Assembly (NCBI GenBank): GCA_002162825.1
Contig: MAAU01000009.1
Span: 1-64,000 of the forward strand
Reading direction: 5' to 3'
DNA: 64,000 nucleotides
Source of the DNA: Gammaproteobacteria bacterium 54_18_T64
GTDB lineage: Bacteria; Pseudomonadota; Gammaproteobacteria; Pseudomonadales; Porticoccaceae
Position 1 is the stretch's first letter. Each line of letters starts with the position of its first letter. Under the pieces are notes generated by a model that did no database searches, was not told where the DNA came from, and saw nothing but the letters and a program-made list of their open reading frames with translations. A program made the position numbers and the translations under genes. Positions 50,923 through 59,849 of the stretch are shown here, one piece after another.

Positions 50923-53091
50923 ATGAAGAAAAGTCTGCTGATTGTATTGATCGCAGCCCTGGCCGGTGTGTTCTTCGCCTTCGACCTACAACAGATGCTA
51001 ACTCTCGACGGGCTCAAGGCTGGCCTCGACCAGGCACAGGCCCGGCTCGCCAGCGAGCCACTACTGGTGGCCGGAACCTTCTTCATTGTCTACATCATCG
51101 TTACCGGTCTATCCCTGCCCGGCGCAGCGGTTATGTCATTGGGCGGCGGCGCGCTCTTCGGCTTGCTGTGGGGCACGGTTATCGTCTCCTTCGCCAGCTC
51201 TATCGGCGCCACCCTGGCCTTCCTGGCCTCACGTTTTGTGCTGCGCGATACGGTGCAAAATCGCTTTGCCGAGCGCCTGAAAACCATTAACGCGGGCATA
51301 GAAAAAAATGGCGCCTTTTATTTATTTACCTTGCGCCTGGTGCCGGTCTTCCCCTTCTTCCTGATTAATTTACTGATGGGCTTAACGCCGATTCGCAGCG
51401 CCACTTTTTACCTCATTAGTCAAATAGGCATGTTTCCCGCCACCCTGGTGTTTATTAATGCCGGTACCCAGCTGGCACAAATTGAAAGCTTATCCGACAT
51501 TTTATCCCCCGCCCTACTCGCCTCCTTTGCCCTACTCGGCATTTTCCCTCTGCTCGCGAAAAAAGTAGTAACCGTCATCCAGGGCCGCCGCATCTACGCC
51601 AGGTGGCGGCGCCCGGCCACATTTGATCGCAATCTCGTGGTGATCGGTGCCGGGGCAGGGGGGCTGGTCTCCAGCTATATCGCCGCCGCCGTCAAGGCCA
51701 GGGTGAGCCTAATCGAGGCCGACAAAATGGGCGGCGACTGTCTCAACACCGGCTGTGTACCCAGCAAAGCCCTCATTAGAAGCGCCAAGCTGGCCCAGCA
51801 AATCCGCCAGGGCAGTCGTTACGGTCTCAATGATCGCGAACCCTCCCTCTCATTTGCCAGCGTGATGGCCCGCGTGCAGCGAATTATCGAGACCGTAGAG
51901 CCCCACGACAGTGCTGCGCGCTATAGCAAACTGGGCGTTGACGTGGTGCAGGGTCACGCCCGTATCGTCGACCCCTGGACCGTGGAAATCTCCCAGCCGA
52001 ATGGCACCAGCCACCAGCTCACCACGCGCAGTATCATCATCGCCACCGGTGCTCGCCCCCTGGTACCAGCCCTGCCCGGTCTTGACGAAACGGGCTACGT
52101 CACCAGCGATACCCTGTGGCAAGCCTTCGCCAAACTCGACACCGCCCCCAGGCGGCTATTGATATTGGGTGGCGGGCCGATTGGCTGTGAGCTGGCCCAG
52201 AGCTTTGCCCGCCTAGGTTCCTCGGTAACACAAATTCAGCGCGGCCCACGCCTGATGCCCCGCGAAGATGAAGAGGTGTCCGCACTGGCGCAAAGCCGTT
52301 TGCAAGCCGACGGGGTGCAGGTAATGACCTCTTATCAAGTCCTGCGCTGCGAACGTGAGAACGATAATAAATACCTGGTCGTCAAGGGCACGGCGCCAGG
52401 AGGCAACAACAAAGAACAGCGCATCGCCTTCGATCAATTGCTTATCGCCGTTGGCCGCAAGGCGCGACTCGAGGGTTACGGACTCGAAGAACTCGGCATC
52501 GACACTGAGCGCAGTCTGCCGACCAACGACTATCTACAGACCCTCTACCCCAATATTTTTGCCGCCGGCGATGTCGCCGGCCCCTACCAGTTTACCCACA
52601 CCGCCTCCCACCAGGCCTGGTATGCGGCAGTCAACGCCCTCTTTGGCCACCTCAGAAAATTCAAGGTCGACTACCGCGTCATACCCTGGACCACCTTTAT
52701 CGACCCCGAAATTGCCCGCGTTGGCCTCAATGAACAGGAGGCTAAGGCACAGGGTATAGCCTACGAAATCACTCGCTTCGAGCTGAAGGAATTAGACCGA
52801 GCCATTACCGACAGCGCCACCGAGGGCTTTGTGAAGGTGCTCACTGTGCCGGGCAAGGACCGCATCCTCGGCGCAACCCTGGTCGGCGAGCACGCCGGAG
52901 AGCTACTGGCCGAATTCGTGCTGGCAATGAAACACGGCCTCGGGCTGAATAAAATACTCGGTACCATTCACACCTACCCCACCTGGGCCGAGGCCAATAA
53001 ATACGCCGCCGGGGAGTGGAAGCGCGCCCACGCACCGCAAGGCCTATTGCGCTGGGTACAGCGCTATCACCAATGGCGCAGGGGCCGCTAG
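50923..53091 (+). CDS. Fusion: N-terminal TVP38/TMEM64 (SNARE-associated/DedA-like) membrane domain + C-terminal mercuric reductase-like FAD disulfide oxidoreductase
   Basis: TVP38 region LSLPGAAVMSLGGGALFGLLWGTV...LRLVPVFPFFLINLLMGLTPI; redox motif GGDCLNTGCVPSKALI, FAAGDVAGPYQFTHTASHQA, GTIHTYPTWAEANK. Confidence 0.94.
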   Translation: MKKSLLIVLIAALAGVFFAFDLQQMLTLDGLKAGLDQAQARLASEPLLVAGTFFIVYIIVTGLSLPGAAVMSLGGGALFGLLWGTVIVSFASSIGATLAFLASRFVLRDTVQNRFAERLKTINAGIEKNGAFYLFTLRLVPVFPFFLINLLMGLTPIRSATFYLISQIGMFPATLVFINAGTQLAQIESLSDILSPALLASFALLGIFPLLAKKVVTVIQGRRIYARWRRPATFDRNLVVIGAGAGGLVSSYIAAAVKARVSLIEADKMGGDCLNTGCVPSKALIRSAKLAQQIRQGSRYGLNDREPSLSFASVMARVQRIIETVEPHDSAARYSKLGVDVVQGHARIVDPWTVEISQPNGTSHQLTTRSIIIATGARPLVPALPGLDETGYVTSDTLWQAFAKLDTAPRRLLILGGGPIGCELAQSFARLGSSVTQIQRGPRLMPREDEEVSALAQSRLQADGVQVMTSYQVLRCERENDNKYLVVKGTAPGGNNKEQRIAFDQLLIAVGRKARLEGYGLEELGIDTERSLPTNDYLQTLYPNIFAAGDVAGPYQFTHTASHQAWYAAVNALFGHLRKFKVDYRVIPWTTFIDPEIARVGLNEQEAKAQGIAYEITRFELKELDRAITDSATEGFVKVLTVPGKDRILGATLVGEHAGELLAEFVLAMKHGLGLNKILGTIHTYPTWAEANKYAAGEWKRAHAPQGLLRWVQRYHQWRRGR

Positions 53092-53160
53092 ACACCTACC
53101 CCGTAGCGCCCTGTAAAATGGCGCACATCAAGTAATCAGCCATTAATTGGAATCACTGTT

Positions 53161-54201
53161 ATGCGCGACATCGTTCAAGACTACTACGGCAAGCAACTGC
53201 AAAGCAGCGACGACCTGAAAACCACTGCCTGCTGCGATATCAGCGCGCTGCCGAGCTGGCTAAGGCCCCTCATTGACAATATTCACCCCGAGGTACTGGC
53301 GCGCTACTACGGCTGTGGCCTGGTCTGTCCCGATTTGCTGAAGGGTTGTAGTGTTTTAGATCTGGGTAGCGGCTCCGGACGCGATGTCTACGCTCTCTCC
53401 CAGCTCGTCGGTGCCGGCGGCGAAGTGGTCGGCGTCGATATGACAGACGAGCAACTGGCCGTGGCCGAACAACATCGGGATTGGCACAGCGAAAAGTTTG
53501 GTTTCGACAATGTGCGCTTTCTCAAGGGTGATATCGAACGCCTGCACGAACTCGGCCTCGAGGCCGGTAGCTTTGATGTCATTGTATCCAACTGCGTAAT
53601 CAACCTCTGCACCGATAAGGACGCTGTGCTCGAGGGCATTCAGCGCCTGCTCAAACCCGGTGGTGAATTTTACTTCTCCGATGTCTACGCCGACCGTCGC
53701 GTACCCGAGGCCGTACACAACGACTCCGTGCTCTACGGCGAGTGCCTGGGCGGCGCCCTGTACTGGAATGACTTTCTGCGCATCGCCACCAGGGCCGGCT
53801 TTGCCGACCCCCGCCTGGTGGAAGATAGGCCCCTGGAAATCACCGATCCCGAGCTTGCCGCTCAAACTGGCGACCTGAATTTTTTCTCCGCCACCTACCG
53901 CCTGTTTAAAATTGACGCCCTGGAAAGTGCCTGCGAGGATTTTGGCCAAAGCGTGGTTTATCGCGGCAGCATCGCCAATTCACCCGAGGCATTCATCCTC
54001 GACAAGCACCACACCATTGCAAGCGGCCAGCCCTTCCCTGTATGCGGCAATACCTGGCGCATGTTGCACGACAGCCGTTTTGCCGAGCACTTTGAATTTA
54101 GCGGCGACTTCAGCCACCACCTCGGTCTGTTTGAAGGCTGTGGCAGCGACATACCTTTCGACACCCAGGCCGAATGCAACGACTCCGGGGCCTGCTGCTA
54201 A
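53161..54201 (+). CDS. arsM: Arsenite methyltransferase (ArsM-like)
   Basis: YYGCGLVCPDLLKGCSVLDLGSGSGRDVYALSQLVG, GVDMTDEQLAVA, SNCVINL, FSDVYADRRVP, LYGECLGGALYWNDF, SATYRLFK; Cys-rich C-terminus CNDSGACC. Confidence 0.93.
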   Translation: MRDIVQDYYGKQLQSSDDLKTTACCDISALPSWLRPLIDNIHPEVLARYYGCGLVCPDLLKGCSVLDLGSGSGRDVYALSQLVGAGGEVVGVDMTDEQLAVAEQHRDWHSEKFGFDNVRFLKGDIERLHELGLEAGSFDVIVSNCVINLCTDKDAVLEGIQRLLKPGGEFYFSDVYADRRVPEAVHNDSVLYGECLGGALYWNDFLRIATRAGFADPRLVEDRPLEITDPELAAQTGDLNFFSATYRLFKIDALESACEDFGQSVVYRGSIANSPEAFILDKHHTIASGQPFPVCGNTWRMLHDSRFAEHFEFSGDFSHHLGLFEGCGSDIPFDTQAECNDSGACC

Positions 54202-54241
54202 GACCGACAATTAGCAACCTTGCAGACTTGATGGTTACCAC

Positions 54242-54255
54242 TTGATCTAGGTCAT
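54242..54255. promoter_or_regulatory. Candidate FNR/ANR-type binding site upstream of the MCP-hemerythrin gene
   Basis: TTGATCTAGGTCAT versus FNR-type TTGATnnnnATCAA; two mismatches, one being the commonly tolerated A->G. Confidence 0.4.
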
Positions 54256-54460
54256 CTCCAACAGAACTAGCCGGGGCTATTGTGGGTATTTTCACGATTT
54301 GCCCTGGCGACCCATTGCAGACTCACCAAGCCCCCTCTAATCTCCGTAAACAAAATAATTAAGACCAACTGCTTTTGATATTTAAATTGTTCTTTCGTTA
54401 TTCACCGCTGTTTAAGGAGAGCATAGACGGCGCCAGTGAAACCAATGGAGATTTATTGCG

Positions 54461-56032
54461 ATGTCACTTTCTACAAGCACCAGCAGCCCCCTACCTACCA
54501 ACAGTACCTTTGATGAACCTGAGCTGGCCATGCTTGAAAAACTGACGCGGGGTAACTTTAGCCCCCCACCTGTCCCTATTCAGTCCCGGGCCGGTGAGTG
54601 TATTGAGCTCATTCGCCAGCAACTCGGCGCTACCATTGGTAAATCCAGAAGTTTAATTGAAGAACTCAATGACCATGCCACAACCCTCAGTCAAAACTGT
54701 AATGACTCCGTGACCGCCGCAAGCAAAGACATCAGCCAGGATTTAGCAGGCGCTAGAGAAACCCGCGATCGCCTCACTGCCGTGGCCGCAGCCGCCAAAG
54801 AAATCACCGTTAATGTCAGCTCCATCGCCAGAAATGCCAGCGAGTCCCAATCGAGCCTCGACACTATTGCCGACACCACCATCGAGCTCACCTCTGCTGC
54901 CGAAGAGATTGCCAACAGTACTGAAAAGGCCCGCAGCATCACCGCGCAAGCCGTGGCAGATACCGAACGGGCCACCGGTGAGTTTCAGCACCTCGAAGCC
55001 GCCGCCGTAGAAATCAGTAAGGTCACCAACACCATTAGCGAGGTCTCCGACCAAACCAAGCTACTCGCACTCAACGCCACCATTGAAGCCGCTCGCGCCG
55101 GTGATGCAGGCCGTGGTTTTGCCGTGGTCGCCAGCGAGGTAAAGGAATTGGCATCACAGACCAATTTAGCCAATGCCGACATAAAACAAAAAATCGAGAT
55201 CATTCAAGCGGCCATTGGTTCGACGCTCAAATCCATGAAAAGTGTTAGCAAGGTCATCATCGAGGTCAATGAAATTATTGCAACCATTGCCTCCGCCGCT
55301 GAAGAACAGTCTTTGGCCACGAATAGTATTTCCAGCATCCTGAGCACGGCTACCAAGGGTTTGGGCGACGTGAATACCAATGTCAACGAGGGCTCTCTGG
55401 CCATTAGTGAAATGAATGAGAACCTTTCAACATCCGTCACCATGACGACCGGCGTTATTGAATTTATGGAGACCATGGCCGTCGACAATGAAACCATGCT
55501 TGCCGATGCCACGAAAAATTTTGCCGACATCGTCACCTTACAATCGAGAGGTGACGATATTTCATTACTGTATAAAAACTATCAACTTGACCGCGCGCTA
55601 ACGAAGGTCGACACCTCTGAGTTGGGACTATTTCGCTTCGGCCCTCAGTGGAGTGTTCTGGTAGACGACATGGATGCCGAGCACCGCAAGATATTTGCCT
55701 ACTGTAACGACATTCACAACAAAATCGCCAGCGGTGCTAAACAAGAGCAAACCCTGGTGATTTTAAAAGACCTTGCCACCTTCACGACTCACCACTTTGC
55801 CGAGGAGGAAATGCTGATGCAGCGTCACGCCTACCCCAAACTCGCCAGTAAGCAAAGCGCCCATGCCGCCTTACTTAGCAAAGTCGCCAACGTCATTAAC
55901 AGCATCGAAGCAGGTGAGCATGTCAATATGATCGAAGTCATCGTCTTTCTCACCGACTGGCTGAAGGGACACATCCTTGCCGAAGACCTGCAATACGGGG
56001 AGTATTTCCAGGAGCGAGGCATCAGCGTTTAA
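54461..56032 (+). CDS. Soluble methyl-accepting chemotaxis-type protein with C-terminal bacteriohemerythrin domain
   Basis: MCP hairpin [36 protein letters not shown]; hemerythrin ligand pattern DAEHRKIF...HNKI...[16 protein letters not shown]...HAALL...[16 protein letters not shown]; no TM. Confidence 0.93.
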   Translation: MSLSTSTSSPLPTNSTFDEPELAMLEKLTRGNFSPPPVPIQSRAGECIELIRQQLGATIGKSRSLIEELNDHATTLSQNCNDSVTAASKDISQDLAGARETRDRLTAVAAAAKEITVNVSSIARNASESQSSLDTIADTTIELTSAAEEIANSTEKARSITAQAVADTERATGEFQHLEAAAVEISKVTNTISEVSDQTKLLALNATIEAARAGDAGRGFAVVASEVKELASQTNLANADIKQKIEIIQAAIGSTLKSMKSVSKVIIEVNEIIATIASAAEEQSLATNSISSILSTATKGLGDVNTNVNEGSLAISEMNENLSTSVTMTTGVIEFMETMAVDNETMLADATKNFADIVTLQSRGDDISLLYKNYQLDRALTKVDTSELGLFRFGPQWSVLVDDMDAEHRKIFAYCNDIHNKIASGAKQEQTLVILKDLATFTTHHFAEEEMLMQRHAYPKLASKQSAHAALLSKVANVINSIEAGEHVNMIEVIVFLTDWLKGHILAEDLQYGEYFQERGISV

Positions 56033-56194
56033 GGAAGGCCTCGACATTACCCAGTCTGCCTCAGCGCCTCAAACTGCGATAACGCCATACTAATGGCGCT
56101 GCCCACCTGGCACTATTGAATGCAGTAAAAGCTCTGCCATCAATAGCAACTAGCCCCACGAGTCAGTCTAAATTTTACCTTCAAGGCCAATAAA

Positions 56195-56220
56195 AAAACG
56201 GCCGCTACTGCGGCCGTTTT
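56195..56220. terminator. Bidirectional rho-independent terminator between convergent genes
   Basis: Perfect 11-bp stem AAAACGGCCGC / GCGGCCGTTTT with TACT loop; A/T flanks on both sides. Confidence 0.92.
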
Positions 56221-56265
56221 CTGAAGGTTGAGATTGGGCCAAAATAGAGACCCTTAAGTCAGCGC

Positions 56266-57522
56266 CTATGCCGCAAAATGCAGCCCATAGGTATTGCCCT
56301 GCTGCCAAACACAAGTCGCCAATGTTTTCGCGAAGCGGGCCGAACTAATGGCGATGGTATCGGCTTCATGTAAACCTTGATCGCAATTAATTTTGACACC
56401 ACCCAGAGGTGAATAATCGAGTATTTCGCAACCAATAGCCTCTTTGTCTGTTTGCAAAAGACCCTGCAATTTCGCTGTTTTCAAACGGGTAAAATGACGG
56501 CGCTCGTCGGTGCGCGCAATGGCCAAGGTATTAATAAAATTAACAGGCTGATAACTCTCGACCTGATCCATGCGCTGGATGACCGACTCATGCATCGACA
56601 TATTAATGGGTGGATTATCGATATCGCCCTGCAGTTGGCGAACACCCTGCTTAACACCGAGTTTTTCCAGGCCCTGGTAGAATAAATTATAGGGATCGTG
56701 AATATCATCGGCATGCATTTCCCCCCTGTAGGAAAGGTATTCATTGGAAAAATCCAGCCCCAGTGCTGCAGACTTATAGACCATCCAGCTCAGGGCCACA
56801 TTCGACAAGGTCGACTGCGCGTAGCCACCGCCAACATCCCCATGACTGCCTGCAAACCAGCACTGCTCCACCGTTTGGTCGCTATTAATTTCGCCTGTCC
56901 ACAGGGCGGGCTGGAAGACGGCGCGTTTTTCGTCGATGGCCAGGGCCTGATAGGCGTGTTTAATCTCGGGGCTCAGATGGGTATCGAAAAAACCGACCAG
57001 GGCTTGCGTGAAGCGACCTAATATTGGCGTCGGTGCGCCGAGAGCACCGACGGTATCCCAAACCGCCATCAACTTTATTTCTGGCTTATGATTGTCCTCA
57101 TAAGCCATCATTTCTCTTTTTTGAGGGGGTGTTCGGTAATATTTATAAGCACTGGATAAATGGTGCAACTCGTCCTTGGGCAATAAACCAATGCTATGCA
57201 ACATTCCACCCAGGGCTCTGGCCGTGTAGGCGCCCCGGCTAAAACCGTAGCAATAAATTTCATCCCCCTGCTGATAGTTGTTGGCAATAAAGCGATAGGC
57301 GTCGAGGACGTTTTGTTCCACCCCCTTGCCAAAAGCACCACCTATCAATTTATCGACAAGATTATAGGTACCCACGCCCTGATCGTAAAACACCACCTGG
57401 TGTTTACCATCCGCACTATAAGGCTTAATACTGCGCAGTAGTTTCACTACATTGGTGGCTTGTTCGGGGCTGTTCCAGGTGCCATCACAACAAATTACTA
57501 GACGTTTATTCTGCGCATCCAT
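56266..57522 (-). CDS. DUF2235 domain alpha/beta-hydrolase-like protein; start set at MDAQNKRLVIC
   Basis: KRLVICCDGTWNSPEQ, YDQGVGTY, YCYGFSRGAYTARALGGMLHSIGLL (GxSRG nucleophile region), VWDTVGALGAP. Confidence 0.93.
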   Translation of the reverse strand: MDAQNKRLVICCDGTWNSPEQATNVVKLLRSIKPYSADGKHQVVFYDQGVGTYNLVDKLIGGAFGKGVEQNVLDAYRFIANNYQQGDEIYCYGFSRGAYTARALGGMLHSIGLLPKDELHHLSSAYKYYRTPPQKREMMAYEDNHKPEIKLMAVWDTVGALGAPTPILGRFTQALVGFFDTHLSPEIKHAYQALAIDEKRAVFQPALWTGEINSDQTVEQCWFAGSHGDVGGGYAQSTLSNVALSWMVYKSAALGLDFSNEYLSYRGEMHADDIHDPYNLFYQGLEKLGVKQGVRQLQGDIDNPPINMSMHESVIQRMDQVESYQPVNFINTLAIARTDERRHFTRLKTAKLQGLLQTDKEAIGCEILDYSPLGGVKINCDQGLHEADTIAISSARFAKTLATCVWQQGNTYGLHFAA

Positions 57523-57775
57523 TTTGCTTCTCCGCGGTGTTAAAACGTTCGCGTAGTACGAACAGGAAGAGTAGGGCAATCCGTGTCGCCTTCATCTGAC
57601 CCTAAAGTCTAGTTGATTACTAAATAAACACCGGCGGTAGAAGTCTTTATTAAAGACCAATAAATACTATGGAGAAGTAATGATAGGAGGGATATCGTCT
57701 AAAGGAACAGCTCATTGGGATGTTTCGGATAGGGCTAATAATCTTGCCCGAGCGGCAGTCCCGAGCCGATAGCAA

Positions 57776-57800
57776 AAAGGGCGGAATTTATCCGCCCTTT
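57776..57800 (-). terminator. Rho-independent terminator downstream of the ABM-domain gene
   Basis: Perfect 10-bp stem AAAGGGCGGA / TCCGCCCTTT, 5-nt loop, T-run on the minus strand. Confidence 0.88.
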
Positions 57801-57854
57801 GGGAGATTCCCTGGCAAACCACTTGGCTGCCAATAGAAAGCTAAACCAACTAAG

Positions 57855-58145
57855 CTAGGCTTTCTTGTCAAAGTAACGAATCGAAGGCTCGGCCGTTACC
57901 CACTCGGCCAACTGACCGATGACACCGGTCTCGGTGCGCCAGGAAAAGTATTTTTCATAGGCTTCTCGGCTGTCCCACACTTCAATGGCAACGATGCTGC
58001 AGGGATCGTCCTGGTTTTGGTGGGCATAGACCTCGACACAGCCTTCAAAGGTTCGCGTGCTTGGCAGCAGTTCACCAAGACCGGCGATAGCGGCGTCAAC
58101 ACATTCGGGTTTTACATTTAATTCCAGCAAGACAGTACATGTCAT
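57855..58145 (-). CDS. Antibiotic biosynthesis monooxygenase (ABM) domain protein; start set at MTCTVLLEL
   Basis: Small ferredoxin-like protein: VLLELNVKPECVDAAIAGLGELLPSTRTFEGCVEVYAHQNQDDPCSIVAIEVWDSREAYEKYFSWR. Confidence 0.9.
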   Translation of the reverse strand: MTCTVLLELNVKPECVDAAIAGLGELLPSTRTFEGCVEVYAHQNQDDPCSIVAIEVWDSREAYEKYFSWRTETGVIGQLAEWVTAEPSIRYFDKKA

Positions 58146-58496
58146 GATTAAAGCTCCTATAGCTATTGTTATTGAAGCCGAAAATAATAGGCGATGGCCG
58201 TGCAAATTACCATGGACTTAAGCCCCTTACCCACTCATAACATTCGAAACTCATACCCCACAATTTACTAGTATCACGAAAAAGGAGGACTAAGCACCTC
58301 TTTAAAATTGCAGAATACTAATACGCTAAGCATTAGCCTTCACATAGCGCCTGCCTTAGGCATCCTATGATTTAGTCTGGACCAAGTAGATGGCGAGATA
58401 AAATTTTAGATTCACCAACAGTAGGCGCCTTAAGGCGACGAAGGAGCTGGGTATTTTAGCCACCAAATACGAACTTATGACTTGTTCAGATACTCC

Positions 58497-59189
58497 TTAG
58501 GCAGTGGTTTTACATTGTTTGATAAAACTAAGGCCCAGCAAACCCAAGACCACGAGCACAAGACTACCCGGCTCGGGTAGGCCACCGAAGTTCGTAGGAC
58601 CGCTAGGTCTATGACTGTAGTTAACCTCCAGTGAAGCGCTCTGAAGATAAAAATCACTAAACTTTAAAAGGCTAATATCCAGAGCCTGAACAGACACCAG
58701 GTCAAGCACACCACCCACAAATTTATCTAAGCCGTCGGTTAGCAACTCGAAGCTGGCAACACCTGAATTAATCTCTAATGCCGTGGCAAGAACAATACCA
58801 TCTAAAGTAATACTTGCTTGTTCTTTCACCCAATCTTCCTTATCTCTCTTACAACGAGAACCTCTACAGATATAGTCCTTATCATCCGTAAAGCTAAAAC
58901 GTAGGGTCGCGGAATCAATCTCGTGCAGAGAGGGGTCAAAACCATAATCAGTGATGTCATAGCCCCATGTCACCTCATCAAAAAGGTCACTATCGAGGTG
59001 GAGTCCCTGCTTTGTCCGCAAGATAGAATCCGGGGCGGAAAAATCTGCCCCTTGCACTGCAGACTCCACGTTCTGGTGGGTTTTGCTACGAAAATTAATC
59101 TCATCTGTTATAAGGCCCGCCCTTACGGCAGATGCGCTAGCGAGTGACAGGGCAATGACTACCGTTGTTACAAATGTTAAGAATTTCAT
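58497..59189 (-). CDS. Secreted PEP-CTERM sorting domain protein; start set at MKFLTFVTTVV
   Basis: N-terminal signal peptide MKFLTFVTTVVIALSLASASAVRA; C-terminal PEPGSLVLVVLGLLGLSFIKQCK = PEP motif + TM + basic tail. Confidence 0.85.
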   Translation of the reverse strand: MKFLTFVTTVVIALSLASASAVRAGLITDEINFRSKTHQNVESAVQGADFSAPDSILRTKQGLHLDSDLFDEVTWGYDITDYGFDPSLHEIDSATLRFSFTDDKDYICRGSRCKRDKEDWVKEQASITLDGIVLATALEINSGVASFELLTDGLDKFVGGVLDLVSVQALDISLLKFSDFYLQSASLEVNYSHRPSGPTNFGGLPEPGSLVLVVLGLLGLSFIKQCKTTA

Positions 59190-59252
59190 CCAATCTTGTC
59201 CATATCGATTTGCATGGGTTCCAAGACTAATATCCGGTCTCTTTAACACAGA

Positions 59253-59268
59253 AGCAGGCCTTGTGCCA
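59253..59268 (-). promoter_or_regulatory. Candidate sigma-54 (-24/-12) promoter for the PEP-CTERM gene
   Basis: Minus strand TGGCACAAGGCCTGCT versus consensus TGGCACGnnnnTTGCW; exact GG/GC spacing, mismatches only at G7->A and T12->C. Confidence 0.65.
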
Positions 59269-59329
59269 GAAATATATCTATATAAAAATCAAAAACTTAT
59301 AATTTTCTCCGTCTTCCCAAAAGTAAAAC

Positions 59330-59346
59330 TGTAAAAATTACTGACA
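59330..59346. promoter_or_regulatory. Candidate activator site (repeat copy A) upstream of the sigma-54-like promoter
   Basis: TGTAAAAATTACTGACA; 14/17 identical to copy B at 59587-59603; about 60 bp upstream of the -24 element. Confidence 0.45.
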
Positions 59347-59586
59347 GGTAGAATGATGCCTGCCTACCGCCCGCGCACCGCCAACAACCGCTCATCCTGT
59401 GCAGCAATTTTTGAAGGGATATAACCAGGGTCAACAAACAGGGCTAGAAGAAAGGCCTCATAAAAAAACCCAACAACCCTCCATCCTTTGTTACCGACCG
59501 TCCATCACGTAGCAACAACGACAAACGCAGAACCAAGAGCTGTCGAGTAAAAGCCTTGACGAAAAAAAACCGGTAGTGGAATTAAG

Positions 59587-59603
59587 TGTAAAAAAAGCTG
59601 ACA
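59587..59603. promoter_or_regulatory. Candidate activator site (repeat copy B)
   Basis: TGTAAAAAAAGCTGACA; diverged direct repeat of copy A within the same non-coding interval. Confidence 0.4.
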
Positions 59604-59849
59604 GTTAGCACGAGACGAACCCGCGCATCGCCTTGTGTTACAAGCCGCTTGGTCAATTTCAACAGAGCAGGTAAAAGACGGAGACTCGCTCTAATCTTAG
59701 GGAGCTTGAGGTTATTTCAGCGCTCAAAAGGCACATTTATCTTTTTTATAGCCCCTTCGTCATTGGCACAGGTAAGGCTCTTCCTAAGTGAAAGGAAATT
59801 AAAGCGCTCTTACCCAGCCAATGCGTATCGGACAAGGCCGCAACAATGG

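Noticed and set aside
56108-56124. TGGCACTATTGAATGC as a sigma-54 promoter
   Set aside because: The GC is one base out of phase and the site lies in a convergent intergenic region with a terminator, not upstream of a gene.
59763-59779. TGGCACAGGTAAGGCTC as a second sigma-54-like promoter on the plus strand
   Set aside because: GG/GC spacing fits but the -12 half (AAGGCT) is poor and no plus-strand gene follows before ilvD, with the minus-strand methyltransferase in between.
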